A stretch of 64,000 nt of DNA from Thalassotalea nanhaiensis (GTDB taxonomy: Bacteria; Pseudomonadota; Gammaproteobacteria; Enterobacterales; Alteromonadaceae). A model generated the notes under the pieces. The model made no database searches and had not been told where the DNA came from. It worked only from the letters and a program-made list of their open reading frames with translations. Location of the stretch: positions 4,216,001-4,280,000 of the forward strand of contig NZ_CP134146.1 of the NCBI RefSeq assembly GCF_031583575.1, given 5' to 3'. The position numbers were made by a program, and so were the translations under genes. Of this stretch, positions 35,958 through 45,322 are shown piece by piece. Positions within the stretch are counted from its first letter, which is position 1, and every line of letters begins with the position of its first letter.

Positions 35958-36995
35958 TTAATCCGCAACATTAATCACTAGTTTTCCAGTATTTCTGCCA
36001 GAAAATAATCGAGGCAATGCCGCTTGCGCATTTTCCAAACCATCGACAGTAGTATTGCGGTACTGCAATTTACCTTCAAGCAGCCATTGCTCCATGGTTG
36101 GTAATATTGTGTCCATTTGCTCTAAATAATCGAGTATTAAAAATCCCTCCATGCGTAAGCGTTTGGTCGCCAGCATAAAGCTATTTTTTAAACCGTAGAC
36201 TTTCTCTTTTTCTTCCAAGGTTTGGTACTGAGAAATACTGCCCGACACCACAACAACGCCGTTCATTGCCATATTTTCAAGGGCAGCATCAAGCATTTCA
36301 CCGCCAACGTTATCAAAAAACACATCAATACCATTTGGAAACTGTGCTTTCATGGCTGCCGATATATCCTGCTCATTGCGGTAATCAATAGCACCATCCA
36401 TGTTAAATTGTGAACAGAGTAGTTCACACTTTTGCTCTCCACCGGCAATACCTACGGTATAACAACCTGTAGCTTTAGCAATTTGACATGCTGCTAGCCC
36501 AGTTGCACCAGCAGCACCTGAAACCAGTACCTTACTGTTAGGCGCTATGTTGCCTATTTGATGCATACCAACATAGGCAGTCCAACCGGTTAGACCCAAT
36601 GCTGACACATAAGCTTCAAGGGGAATTTGCGGATTCGGATTAAACTTAATTGCGCCATTTTGCGCAGTTAATTGCGCTGCTGGTACTACCGCATATTGTT
36701 GCCAACCCAGCATGGCAAAAACATGATCACCAACCTTAAAATTATCATCTTTAGATTCTTCTACTCTACCAACAACTAAACCACGCATTACGTCGCCAAT
36801 TTGTAGTTGCGGTAAATAGTCTTTCTTTTCGCTTAACCATAAACGGTTAGAGGGATCTAAACTCAACAGTAATGTTTTAATTAATACCTCGCCGTCATTT
36901 AAATCTGCAAGTGGGACTTCAACAAGTGATAATTCATTGCCCGTTAACTCGCCCTTTGCGTACTCATTAATGATCCACGCTTGTTGATGTTGCAT
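35958..36995 (-). CDS. NADP-dependent oxidoreductase (zinc-free MDR, leukotriene B4 dehydrogenase-like)
   Basis: A 345-residue medium-chain reductase without zinc ligands. The cofactor motif is SGAAGATGLAACQIAK (about 155-170), and IDYRNEQDI and FDNVGGEMLDAAL follow, as in the YncB/CurA and prostaglandin-reductase group that reduces the C=C bond of enones. The N-terminus (PLADLNDGEVLIKTLLLSLDPSNR) fits that group. It is probably a detoxification enzyme. The gene is monocistronic. Confidence 0.87.
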   Translation of the reverse strand: MQHQQAWIINEYAKGELTGNELSLVEVPLADLNDGEVLIKTLLLSLDPSNRLWLSEKKDYLPQLQIGDVMRGLVVGRVEESKDDNFKVGDHVFAMLGWQQYAVVPAAQLTAQNGAIKFNPNPQIPLEAYVSALGLTGWTAYVGMHQIGNIAPNSKVLVSGAAGATGLAACQIAKATGCYTVGIAGGEQKCELLCSQFNMDGAIDYRNEQDISAAMKAQFPNGIDVFFDNVGGEMLDAALENMAMNGVVVVSGSISQYQTLEEKEKVYGLKNSFMLATKRLRMEGFLILDYLEQMDTILPTMEQWLLEGKLQYRNTTVDGLENAQAALPRLFSGRNTGKLVINVAD

Positions 36996-37230
36996 ATAGA
37001 AGTCCAGTATTAATACAAAGAATGATAAAAGTTTATCACTGTTCGTTATTTAATATGTATTCATTGCCATTACAATTATTATCAAAATCATCCAATCTAT
37101 TTATTCAATTACAAACATCGATTTATATCGCTTTAATAAATTAACGCTGTGCAGGATAATTACTCCATCGAATTAGCAGACACCAAAGAAACGGTTGTCA
37201 CCAACAATATTAAAATTTACCGGAGCACCT

Positions 37231-37962
37231 ATGTTAGATATTAAAACAGGCCAATCAATCCCAAGCGTAACATTTCCAACTCGCGTTAATAACGAATGGA
37301 AAAACATAACAACAGAAGAATTATTTAAAGGTAAAACCGTTGTAGTATTTTCATTACCAGGCGCATTTACTCCTACGTGTTCGTCTACTCACTTACCTCG
37401 TTACAATGAACTAGCAAACACGTTCAAAGAAAACGGCGTTGATGACATTGTATGTTTATCAGTAAACGATACGTTTGTAATGAATGCATGGGCTGCGGAC
37501 CAGGAAAGTGACAACGTAACATTAATTCCTGATGGTAATGGTGAGTTTACTGACGGCATGGGCATGTTAGTTGATAAAGCCGACTTAGGCTTTGGCAAAC
37601 GTAGCTGGAGATACTCTATGTTAGTTAAAGATGGTGTGGTTGAAAAAATGTTTATCGAAGAAAATGTTCCTGGCGACCCGTTTGAAGTGTCAGATGCCGA
37701 TACTATGCTTGATTACATCAACCCAAATGCTAAAAAACCACAAGCGGTAAGTATTTTTACAAAGCCAGGTTGTCAATTTTGTTTAAATGCAAAACAGTTA
37801 TTAACTGACCATGGTTACGCCTTTGAAGAAATTGAATTAGGAAAAGACGCAAGTTTAACCTCATTAAAAGCAATTACCGGCAATGACACAGTACCACAGG
37901 TATTTATTGACAATAATCACATAGGTAGCAGCGAAGACCTTGCTAGTTTTTTAGCAAAATAA
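37231..37962 (+). CDS. Peroxiredoxin-glutaredoxin fusion (Prx5/Grx hybrid)
   Basis: A two-domain peroxidase of 243 residues. The N-terminal Prx5 domain (1-160) has the peroxidatic cysteine in [14 protein letters not shown] (Cys50). The C-terminal glutaredoxin (170-243) has FTKPGCQFC (Cys181, Cys184) and [18 protein letters not shown]. Such hybrids reduce peroxides with glutathione, the glutaredoxin recycling the Prx in cis. A TTG at 37195 opens the frame earlier, but the ATG at 37231 with GGAG 7-8 nt upstream gives the normal length. It is a single gene, and glutathione reductase is encoded at 62.4 kb. Confidence 0.92.
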   Translation: MLDIKTGQSIPSVTFPTRVNNEWKNITTEELFKGKTVVVFSLPGAFTPTCSSTHLPRYNELANTFKENGVDDIVCLSVNDTFVMNAWAADQESDNVTLIPDGNGEFTDGMGMLVDKADLGFGKRSWRYSMLVKDGVVEKMFIEENVPGDPFEVSDADTMLDYINPNAKKPQAVSIFTKPGCQFCLNAKQLLTDHGYAFEEIELGKDASLTSLKAITGNDTVPQVFIDNNHIGSSEDLASFLAK

Positions 37963-37995
37963 TTTAACGTTTGTGCTCGCGCACTTTGAAACATG

Positions 37996-38261
37996 ATACC
38001 AATTAGAGTAAATTTATTCCCAGCTCAGAGTTTTGTTATAGGATTAATAACAAATAAAATTTGTTTAGATATAGTTTGTCTATATTAAATATATTTTGTG
38101 CAGTTAGTAGGCCTATAACAAACTCCCAAAGGGTGAGTTTAAAATGCTTATATGCTGCGTTATTAATTTTGACAAGGGAATAACCATTCTCATCAATCAA
38201 TGCCTTACCTATAAGCTTTTTAATTCTCACTGAGCAGGATATAACTTACTTTAATTGGTAT
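37996..38261. mobile_element. MITE-like element with ATACCAATT terminal inverted repeats
   Basis: 266 bp with ends ATACCAATTAGAGTAA (37996-38011) and, reversed, ATACCAATTAAAGTAA. Both ends continue with partly matching sequence up to CTCAG (near 38033 and 38229). No transposase is encoded; the short open frame inside (38036-38230) is not credible as a gene. It shares ends and parts of its interior (a CTCCCAAAGGGTGAG block resembling TTCCCAACGGGTAG) with the element at 56614. Target duplication is not clear. Confidence 0.65.
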
Positions 38262-38290
38262 GTGTCTCTTCCTTACCCACTACAACTTTC

Positions 38291-38328
38291 AGCCTCTATT
38301 TAATCGTATAAATAGGGGCTTTTTTTTG
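38291..38328 (+). terminator. Strong hairpin with T8 tract
   Basis: AGCCTCTATTTA pairs with TAAATAGGGGCT (with one G-T pair) around a short loop and runs into TTTTTTTT. It lies about 330 nt after the peroxiredoxin stop, beyond the MITE-like element. It was probably the peroxiredoxin gene's own terminator before that element inserted. Confidence 0.75.
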
Positions 38329-38353
38329 GCCAGGGATGGCCTATATGACAAAA

Positions 38354-38562
38354 ATGCACTAATACAAGGATGTATGTAGGTAGAATAACGCAGGAGCAGT
38401 TATCGAGGAGCAATTTTTTGTTTCACTTCATGGATGAAGGAATGCAAATCGCCATGGAAGGCTTTTGATTTGTAACAAGGATGCACTAATACAAGGACGT
38501 ATGTAGGTAGGTAGAATAACGAAGGAGTAGTTATCGAGGAGCAATTTTTTGTTTTACTTCAT
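38354..38562. repeat. Two direct repeat copies of about 80 bp
   Basis: Copy 1 (38354-38431) and copy 2 (38481-38562) both run from ATGCACTAATACAAGGA to TTACTTCAT/TTCACTTCAT. They differ at a few bases and by one extra AGGT in copy 2 (a GTAG duplication). Neither is coding. The 49 nt between them contain ATGGATGAAGGAATGC. This type of GC-richer, non-coding repeat is common between genes in Alteromonadales; its function is unknown. Confidence 0.75.
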
Positions 38563-38639
38563 TAAACGGTATTAAAACTAACGAAAATCATGACTATTTA
38601 ATGCTACTATTTACATATTAATCATCAATACAAAATACT

Positions 38640-38864
38640 ATGGATAATCAACCTTATAACCCTTTGCACGGTGTTACTTTGCAAAAAATCGTTACCGATC
38701 TTGAGCAGCACTTTGGTTTTAGTGAGCTAGGCAAGCTAATCAAAATAAAATGTTTCACTACCGATCCCAGCATAAAATCGAGTTTGAAGTTTTTGCGCAA
38801 AACGCCTTGGGCACGTGAGAAGGTTGAGCAACTTTACATTAAGAACAAACATAAATTGGGATAA
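38640..38864 (+). CDS. VF530-family small DNA-binding protein (DUF2132)
   Basis: A 74-residue basic protein with the conserved start [26 protein letters not shown] and the KCF...[25 protein letters not shown] core of the VF530/DUF2132 family. The Vibrio fischeri member has a small helical fold and is described as DNA-binding, but the role is not known. It lies 2 nt upstream of the GFA-family gene and is probably cotranscribed with it. Confidence 0.85.
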   Translation: MDNQPYNPLHGVTLQKIVTDLEQHFGFSELGKLIKIKCFTTDPSIKSSLKFLRKTPWAREKVEQLYIKNKHKLG

Positions 38865-38866
38865 AC

Positions 38867-39283
38867 ATGAGTGAAACTAAAACCTATAAGGGTAGTTGTT
38901 TATGCGGGCAAGTTCAGTATCAAATTAGCGAACCACTAAAAATGTTTCAATACTGTCATTGTTCCCGTTGTCGTAAAATCACCGGCAGTGGCTTTGCGCC
39001 AAACATTTTCGTACCTTTACAGCAATTTAGTTGGCTCAGTGGTAAAGACTTACTTGGTCGCTATACCGTACCGGAAGCAAAGTACTTTGCCACCAGCTTT
39101 TGTACAAATTGTGGTTCCACCATGCCCTGGTTAACCCAAACAGAGCAAATTTATGTACTACCGGTTGGTACTTTAGATGACGAAATTGAGTTAAAGCCCA
39201 GCCAAAATATTTTTTGCGCCGAAACACCTAAATGGCATACCAGCTTTGATCAACTACCTAAGTTTAATCAAGGCCCGAAATAA
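38867..39283 (+). CDS. GFA/CENP-V family zinc protein
   Basis: A 138-residue protein of the glutathione-dependent formaldehyde-activating fold. The zinc-binding cysteines are in GSCLCGQVQY, CHCSRCRK and CTNCGSTMPW. Despite the family name, most members have no proven enzymatic role; some bind glutathione. It overlaps no gene and follows the VF530-like gene by 2 nt. Confidence 0.88.
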   Translation: MSETKTYKGSCLCGQVQYQISEPLKMFQYCHCSRCRKITGSGFAPNIFVPLQQFSWLSGKDLLGRYTVPEAKYFATSFCTNCGSTMPWLTQTEQIYVLPVGTLDDEIELKPSQNIFCAETPKWHTSFDQLPKFNQGPK

Positions 39284-39318
39284 CCTTTTGCTTCTACGAC
39301 AAAGAGTAAACACCGAAT

Positions 39319-41097
39319 ATGACTACAATCGCTTACCGCATTAGTGCCAGTAACCCTAATGCTCACCAATTTACAGTAACCATTGATATACCTTCACATG
39401 AGCATTCACAGCTGACATTATCCTTACCATCATGGCTGCCGGGTTCTTATATGATCCGCGATTTTGCTAAAAACATTATTACGTTTAATGCCTCAATGGC
39501 ACAACAACCAATTGAGTTTTGCAAAACTGACAAACAAACTTGGGTGTTAACAACGAACGGTGCTGCAGTTAGGGTTGAGTACGATATTTATGCATTTGAT
39601 TTATCAGTTCGCACCGCTTTTTTAGATAATCAGCGTGGTTTTTTTAATGGCAGTTCAACGTTCTTAGAAGTACAAGAATTAGCTGAGCATCCTTGTAGCT
39701 TACAGATAATTAAACCTGAAGGGCTAAATAATTGGAAAGTTGCTACCGGATTGCCTAGAGCAAATGGCACCGAAATATATCAATTTGGCGATTATATTGC
39801 CGATAACTATCAACATTTAATCGATTGCCCAGTAGAGTTAGGTGATTTTGATGTGATCGAATTTGATGTCGCTAATGTGCCACATTATTTAGTATTTGCC
39901 GGCCGCCATTTTGGTGATCGGGAAAGGTTAAAAAATGATATTGCTAAGCTTTGCCAACACCACATTGATTTATTTGGCGAAGCACCGTTTAGTGAATACT
40001 GGTTTATCACCAATTTACTTGGTAATGGCTTTGGCGGTTTAGAGCATAAAAACTCAACCGTATTAGTCGCAAGTCGGTTCGACCTACCTAACCCAAATAA
40101 ACCTGAAGAACTCAGCGATAACTATAAAACGTTTTTATCTCTGTGCTCACATGAATATTTTCATGCCTGGAATGTTTGCCGGATAAAACCAGAAGAGTTT
40201 GTCCCTTACGACTTAAGCAAAGAAGTGCATACCAATCAGTTGTGGGCTTATGAAGGGATCACATCTTACTTTGATGACTTTTCATTATTTAGAGCGGGTA
40301 TTATTCCATTTAAAGACTACTTAACCATTCTGTCTAAAACCATGACTCGTGTTTACCGAGGGCAGGGTGAATTGAAACAGTCGGTAAGCGATTCCAGTTT
40401 TGATACCTGGACCAAGTTTTATAAACAAGGCCCTGATGCAGTTAACAATATTGTAAGTTATTACACCAAAGGATCGTTAATCGCTCTGTGGCTGGACTTA
40501 ACCATAAGAGAACACAGCAAAGGCAAATTTAGCCTGGACAACTTGATGAAAACACTATGGTTAGAGCATGGAAAAACGGGAATAGGTACAAACGAGAAGC
40601 ACTTTATCAACATCGCCAACCAGTTATGTGACAGTGATATCAGTGAGCAATTTACCCAACTACTACACCGCGCAAATAGAGTCCCACTTGAGCAGCTATT
40701 AGCACAAGTAGGCGTCACGTTTGAGCGTGCTCCTTATAAAAAACTAAACAGCTTTGACGGTGAAAATAAATCATCATACAAACCTTACTTAGGCGCATTT
40801 TATAAACAGACGCCTGCGGGGCTAAAAGTGACGGTAGTAGAACAAAGCTCTCCTGCTGAGCAGGCGGGATTAAGTGTAGATGATGTAATTATTGCCGTTG
40901 ATAATTTAAAGGTTAGCGACAAATCGTTGCAATCGTTACTGGATCATACTCCTGAAAATCAACAACTAGATTGCCACGTATTCAGAGATGACAAACTACT
41001 GAAATTGCCGTTAACGGTTATTGATACGCCAAAACTTGCGGTGCAGCTTACTGTTGAAAATGAGCAATTAGTTAAAAACTGGCAAAGAATTATCTAG
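39319..41097 (+). CDS. M61-family metallopeptidase with PDZ domain
   Basis: 592 residues. The N-terminal beta domain (1-170) is followed by the thermolysin-like catalytic domain with HEYFH (278-282) and the downstream glutamate in WAYEG (Glu312), then a PDZ domain (about 490-570, AGLSVDDVIIAVDNLKV). M61 enzymes are glycyl aminopeptidases. No signal peptide is seen (MTTIAYRISASNP), so it is cytoplasmic as predicted. A hairpin terminator follows at 41138. Confidence 0.9.
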   Translation: MTTIAYRISASNPNAHQFTVTIDIPSHEHSQLTLSLPSWLPGSYMIRDFAKNIITFNASMAQQPIEFCKTDKQTWVLTTNGAAVRVEYDIYAFDLSVRTAFLDNQRGFFNGSSTFLEVQELAEHPCSLQIIKPEGLNNWKVATGLPRANGTEIYQFGDYIADNYQHLIDCPVELGDFDVIEFDVANVPHYLVFAGRHFGDRERLKNDIAKLCQHHIDLFGEAPFSEYWFITNLLGNGFGGLEHKNSTVLVASRFDLPNPNKPEELSDNYKTFLSLCSHEYFHAWNVCRIKPEEFVPYDLSKEVHTNQLWAYEGITSYFDDFSLFRAGIIPFKDYLTILSKTMTRVYRGQGELKQSVSDSSFDTWTKFYKQGPDAVNNIVSYYTKGSLIALWLDLTIREHSKGKFSLDNLMKTLWLEHGKTGIGTNEKHFINIANQLCDSDISEQFTQLLHRANRVPLEQLLAQVGVTFERAPYKKLNSFDGENKSSYKPYLGAFYKQTPAGLKVTVVEQSSPAEQAGLSVDDVIIAVDNLKVSDKSLQSLLDHTPENQQLDCHVFRDDKLLKLPLTVIDTPKLAVQLTVENEQLVKNWQRII

Positions 41098-41137
41098 CCT
41101 GAGCTCGGGTTACTTAGCGTTATTCCCCCTCCCTAAA

Positions 41138-41187
41138 TGCTCATTTAATAATCCATAAATTAAATGAGCACTTATCTTTCTTTTTTG
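41138..41187 (+). terminator. Terminator of the M61 peptidase gene
   Basis: TGCTCATTTAAT (41138-41149) and ATTAAATGAGCA (41159-41170) form a perfect 12-bp stem with a 9-nt loop, followed by CTTATCTTTCTTTTTTG. It lies 41 nt after the gene's stop. Confidence 0.75.
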
Positions 41188-41195
41188 TATTTAAC

Positions 41196-41296
41196 CTGAA
41201 CTTGGGTAAAGAAATTAGCTCGCCTATTGCAAACAAATTTAACACTGTAGTAAGGAAAAACAGCTACTAGAAAGCAAGTTGTTATCCCGAGTTCAG
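41196..41296. repeat. Small element with CTGAACT(C/T)GGG inverted ends
   Basis: CTGAACTTGGGTAAA (41196-41210) and the reverse complement of TTATCCCGAGTTCAG (41282-41296) match in 12 of 15 places. A third copy of the motif, CTGAGCTCGGGTTAC, lies at 41099. The 101-bp unit is non-coding and lies in front of the dksA-like gene, so it may influence that gene's expression. Confidence 0.5.
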
Positions 41297-41382
41297 CTTA
41301 TTTAGCCAACCGAAACTTTTTTGAGCCAGATCAAGTGCTGTTTTTCTAGACGCGCTAATCTAGCGAAATAAGGAGAATTGCA

Positions 41383-41700
41383 ATGATTGTTGAGAAACTA
41401 AAAGCCTCATTAATTGCTAAGCAAGATGAATTAACAAAACGCTTAGCCGCTATTGAAACAGATTTTAAAAAAGGTCGTAGCCAAGACTTTGCCGAACAAT
41501 GTACGGAAAGTGAAAACGACGAAGTGCTTGATGAAATCCATCAACAAACTTTGCTGGAACTGCAAAAAATTAAACAAACCCTAGCGATGTTACAAACCGA
41601 GCAATACGGTATTTGTACAGATTGTGGCAAGCCCATTTCCAAAGAACGTTTAGAAGCTTTGCCATATACCAAAACATGCTTTAATTGCAGCCAAGAATAG
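41383..41700 (+). CDS. DksA/TraR-family zinc-finger protein
   Basis: A 105-residue protein with a coiled-coil N-terminal half (KLKASLIAKQDELTKRLAAIE) and a C4 zinc finger CTDCGKPISKERLEALPYTK...CFNC. It is shorter than housekeeping DksA (about 150) and resembles the YbiI/TraR-like paralogues that act on RNA polymerase through the secondary channel. Acidic residues at the coiled-coil tip (ESENDEVLDE) are present. AAGGAG lies 8 nt before the ATG. The YdcH-like gene follows 36 nt later and may be cotranscribed. Confidence 0.87.
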   Translation: MIVEKLKASLIAKQDELTKRLAAIETDFKKGRSQDFAEQCTESENDEVLDEIHQQTLLELQKIKQTLAMLQTEQYGICTDCGKPISKERLEALPYTKTCFNCSQE

Positions 41701-41736
41701 ACATTAAACCTTAAAATTAGCGATCAGGAATTGATT

Positions 41737-41991
41737 ATGAATATAGAAAAACACGACTTACATCATGAATTTCCAGAATTTAAAGATGAAATCCGCACTT
41801 TAAAGATGAACAACAATCACTTTGCCAAAGTATTTAAAGAATACCATGAGCTTGATCATGAAGTGATTCGCATTGAAGAAGGCGTAGAAAACACCTCTGA
41901 TGACTATTTAGATCAACTTAAAATGAAACGTCTTAACCATAAAGATGAATTATTTTTAATGTTAAAAAAATACCAGGCAACTCAAGCCTAA
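41737..41991 (+). CDS. YdcH-family protein (DUF465)
   Basis: A small, highly charged helical protein of 84 residues with the DUF465 pattern HHEFPEFKDEIRTLKMNNNHFAKVFKEYHELDHEVIRIE and KMKRLNHKDELFLML. The function is not known. A TTG 6 nt earlier opens the frame, but the ATG at 41737 is preceded by AGGA at a normal distance. Confidence 0.87.
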   Translation: MNIEKHDLHHEFPEFKDEIRTLKMNNNHFAKVFKEYHELDHEVIRIEEGVENTSDDYLDQLKMKRLNHKDELFLMLKKYQATQA

Positions 41992-42005
41992 TCAGGTTAA
42001 CTTGC

Positions 42006-42848
42006 TCAGTTATTCTTCTTTTGTAAGAAATAAGCAATATATACACTTAAGCCGATTAATGCTCCGCCAACGACCAGGCGTGCATAATCGGCACTTTCAG
42101 AAAAGATTATAATCGCAAATATAACCGCTAATGGCACATAGCCATTATTCATTACCGCTAAGGTTGGTGTATTTACCTGCTTACTACCTTTATTCCAAAA
42201 GTAGAAACACAAACCTGAAGAGATCACGCCAAGATATATTAATGCCCACCATTGCTTAGCATCAATATTTACCTGACCTAAATCAACGCTCATTGCTGTA
42301 TAAACACCGGCCAATAATGCTGCGCCAACATACATCCAAAGCATATTTTCACTGTCGGGTTGATCTTTAGCGACATACTTATAACTTACCTGACCAATAG
42401 CAAACGCAATATTAGCGACTTGCAGCAACAAAAATCCGGTAATAAATTCAGCTTGTTGTGGTGATTTAAACACTATAACGCCGGCACCAAGGATTGAGAT
42501 CAGCACAGGTAATAAATAGCTCACGTTAAAATATTTATTTATTACTGCATTTGCTAATAACACATACAAAGGTGTAAATATGGTAAATACCGCAACCAAA
42601 TATCCAGGAAGGTATTGATAGGACTGAATATAAGCAAGGTACATTACGCCAAATTGCAACGCTCCTAACAACATCAATTTACTGTTCGGTTTAAATGATT
42701 TTAAAAATAGCAGGCATGGTAAAAAAGTAAGCACACATAGCAGTAAGCGAATACTGGCGACCACTTCTGGTTGAATACCGGTTAATTGTCCCTTTATTAA
42801 GCCAAAAGAAAATGCCCAAACTATCGACACTAGCACTAAAAAAAACAT
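42006..42848 (-). CDS. EamA/DMT-family transporter
   Basis: A 280-residue inner-membrane protein with ten hydrophobic segments in two EamA repeats (for example LVSIVWAFSFGLIKG and GVISSGLCFYFWNKGSKQV). Drug/metabolite transporters export amino acids, nucleobases or toxins; the substrate cannot be read from the sequence. Its end is near-convergent with the YdcH-like gene (14 nt). Confidence 0.88.
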   Translation of the reverse strand: MFFLVLVSIVWAFSFGLIKGQLTGIQPEVVASIRLLLCVLTFLPCLLFLKSFKPNSKLMLLGALQFGVMYLAYIQSYQYLPGYLVAVFTIFTPLYVLLANAVINKYFNVSYLLPVLISILGAGVIVFKSPQQAEFITGFLLLQVANIAFAIGQVSYKYVAKDQPDSENMLWMYVGAALLAGVYTAMSVDLGQVNIDAKQWWALIYLGVISSGLCFYFWNKGSKQVNTPTLAVMNNGYVPLAVIFAIIIFSESADYARLVVGGALIGLSVYIAYFLQKKNN

Positions 42849-43047
42849 AAAACCCCTGTAAATTTAATCGCTTTTAACCAGATATGAATCACTAATCATC
42901 GGACTTGTAAAAAAGTTGTAAGAAAGCGCTGTATTTTCTGCTATTGTAAAACAATAATAGTGCTAACAGTAACACTATTTTCAGGCTGATAAACATGATG
43001 AAAGACATGTATATCAATAATAATAAAAATTAATTCAAGAATTTTCT

Positions 43048-45240
43048 ATGACAACTCAAGCAGAAATAAATAGTGAAATTGACGAGCAACTACAGCTACT
43101 TGCCGGCGATATCTTTATTCAACTTGAAGATAGGTTTAATCAACTCGCGGCTAAAATTAGTGAACATGCAAAAATTGATAAACAGCAAGCGTTAGAAAAA
43201 CAAAAGCTTGAGCTTGATGAAAAAAATAGTGCTGTGCATGAAAAGTTGAGCCAGTCTAAGCACGACTCGGTAAATCTTAAGTTTAGCGAAATAGAGCAGC
43301 TGAAAAAGAAACTGCTTACTTACGAAACCAAATACAGCGCACTGAAAGAGCGTGCAATTCAGATTGAAACTCATCTAAAAATTAAGTTAAAAGATGAACA
43401 GCATACATTAGAAGACTTACGCTTAACAAAAGAAAACCGTGAACTGCTACAAAGCCAATTAGAACCGTTAAACGAGCAAGTAACCGGCTTAGCCAAAGAT
43501 AAAGACAAATTATTAAAAGATGTTGAAAAGCTTGATAAAAAATATCAACAACTTAAACAATCAGCTGAACATGATCTAGCTGAGCTAAAAGCAACGTTTG
43601 CAGATGATCAAAAAAAACAACAAGAATTAAAATCTAATTTTGAACAACTGAATGAATCACATACCGCGTTACAAGCCAAGTTTACTGAAGTTGAAACTGC
43701 TAAAGAAAATGCTGAACAGCTAACCGCTTCGTTGAAAAAAGAGCATAAGGCAACTACAGATAAACTAGTAAAATCTCACAATGAACGCTTAAAAGTTTAT
43801 GAACAGGCATCAGGTTCAAGTACAGATGCGTTAAAAACAATAGAGACTCAATTAGATAAATCACAACAAACAAATATTAATTTAAAAGACGAAATAAGTG
43901 ATTTAAAAAGTCAGATAAAAAGCCTTACTCAGGAAAGTAAAACCCTTTCAGTAGAAAGCAAAAATTTAGTTAAAGCGCATAGCCAAGCCATAACAAAGCT
44001 TGAGAAGCAGCATAAAACTGACTTTACAGAACAAGATAAAACCCTAAAAAGCAAACAAAAAGAATTAGATAAACAACAACTCGCGCATGATAAGTTGGTT
44101 GCTAAAGAGCAACAACAAAGCCAAAAAGTTAGTGAACAAGCGCTACAAATAAAAACGCTAAATTCTGATATCACAGAATTGAATATTAAACTCGATTGTA
44201 TTAATGAAGCGCATCAAAAAGCACTAGAAAAACAACAGCAGGAGTTTGACAAGCAGTTATCTACGCTGGCCAAAGATAAAGAAGGCATTAGTGAAGTAAT
44301 CGCTGATTTTGAGAAAAAACTTAATAATGCTCATACAGATAAGCAAGGTTTAGAGCAACAAATTACAGACCTTAAATCAGCTCATCAAGCAGGTCTTGAT
44401 AAAATCATTGCTGACAGTAGCAAAAAAGAAAAATCATTAAATAACTCTCTTTCTGCTTCTGAAAAACAAGTGACAAGTTTACAACAACAAGTTGATAAGC
44501 TAACACAATCACTTAATGCTGAGCAGCAAGATGTTAACAGTGCTACCGCCAGCTTGAAAAAGCAACTTGAGCAGACTGAAGGCTTGCTAGAGCAAAGTGA
44601 AAAACAGCAAAAATCTGCTTGGGTACAAAACAGTGCTTTAAAAGACAAAGTGACCAACAGAGATGAGCAATTAGAAGAGTTAAGAAGCAAAAACTCACAA
44701 GTTAATAGCCAATTAATTAGCCAACGTGAAAAATCTGAGAACCAACTAAATGCGGTAAAGAAAGAGCAAAAACAAATTCTTGAACAGGCGAATCAGCAAG
44801 CACAAGCTACTCAAAACAGCCACCAAGAAAAAATTAGTGATTTAGAATTACAATTATCAGCAGCTCAAACAAGATTTGAAAATTATCAAACTAAAACCGA
44901 TGAAATACTCGAAAAAGTCAACCAAGATAAAGCTTCTCTTCAGAATCAATATGAGCAATTGCAACAGAGTAGCGCCAGCGGTACTTCGGAAGTTACTCGT
45001 TTAGAAGGGCTATTAGAAGCTGAACGAGAAAAAGTTGCTGAATTTGTCCAAAAGAATGCCGCGATAAGATCACGACAAGACTCTAGCGATGATCAAATTC
45101 GTAATATGCTGAAAGAATTACGTGATGAGAATCATGAATTAAAACGCCAGTTAGAAAGTGAAGTTGCTGAAATGGAATCTAAACTAACAGAATATCGCTT
45201 AAAATTTGAGTATGCTCAAAAACAAATAGCTCTCGGCTAA
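43048..45240 (+). CDS. Long coiled-coil protein of unknown function
   Basis: 730 residues with almost continuous heptad-type sequence from about 10 to 725 (runs such as LEQQITDLKSAHQAGLDK and LKKQLEQTEGLLEQ). It is rich in Lys, Glu, Gln, Leu and Ser. It has no P-loop, no signal peptide and no membrane segment, so it is not an SMC ATPase. The C-terminal stretch IRNMLKELRDENHELKRQLE is the most regular. The family is not recognised. It is probably a cytoplasmic filament or scaffold. It is a single gene upstream of yjaG with its own start (ATG at 43048). Confidence 0.7.
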   Translation: MTTQAEINSEIDEQLQLLAGDIFIQLEDRFNQLAAKISEHAKIDKQQALEKQKLELDEKNSAVHEKLSQSKHDSVNLKFSEIEQLKKKLLTYETKYSALKERAIQIETHLKIKLKDEQHTLEDLRLTKENRELLQSQLEPLNEQVTGLAKDKDKLLKDVEKLDKKYQQLKQSAEHDLAELKATFADDQKKQQELKSNFEQLNESHTALQAKFTEVETAKENAEQLTASLKKEHKATTDKLVKSHNERLKVYEQASGSSTDALKTIETQLDKSQQTNINLKDEISDLKSQIKSLTQESKTLSVESKNLVKAHSQAITKLEKQHKTDFTEQDKTLKSKQKELDKQQLAHDKLVAKEQQQSQKVSEQALQIKTLNSDITELNIKLDCINEAHQKALEKQQQEFDKQLSTLAKDKEGISEVIADFEKKLNNAHTDKQGLEQQITDLKSAHQAGLDKIIADSSKKEKSLNNSLSASEKQVTSLQQQVDKLTQSLNAEQQDVNSATASLKKQLEQTEGLLEQSEKQQKSAWVQNSALKDKVTNRDEQLEELRSKNSQVNSQLISQREKSENQLNAVKKEQKQILEQANQQAQATQNSHQEKISDLELQLSAAQTRFENYQTKTDEILEKVNQDKASLQNQYEQLQQSSASGTSEVTRLEGLLEAEREKVAEFVQKNAAIRSRQDSSDDQIRNMLKELRDENHELKRQLESEVAEMESKLTEYRLKFEYAQKQIALG

Positions 45241-45322
45241 CGTTTAATACAACATCCCGCTTTGAATATTAATGATTATGTGCGCTATAATTAGCGCACT
45301 TATCATTTGTGAGACACTCATT

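Noticed and set aside
38036-38230. 64-residue open frame on the minus strand
   Set aside because: It lies wholly inside the ATACCAATT-ended repeat, has no ribosome site and no recognisable domain.
38354-38562. CRISPR array from spaced repeats
   Set aside because: There are only two copies, the units are 80 bp rather than 24-40 bp, and no cas gene is near.
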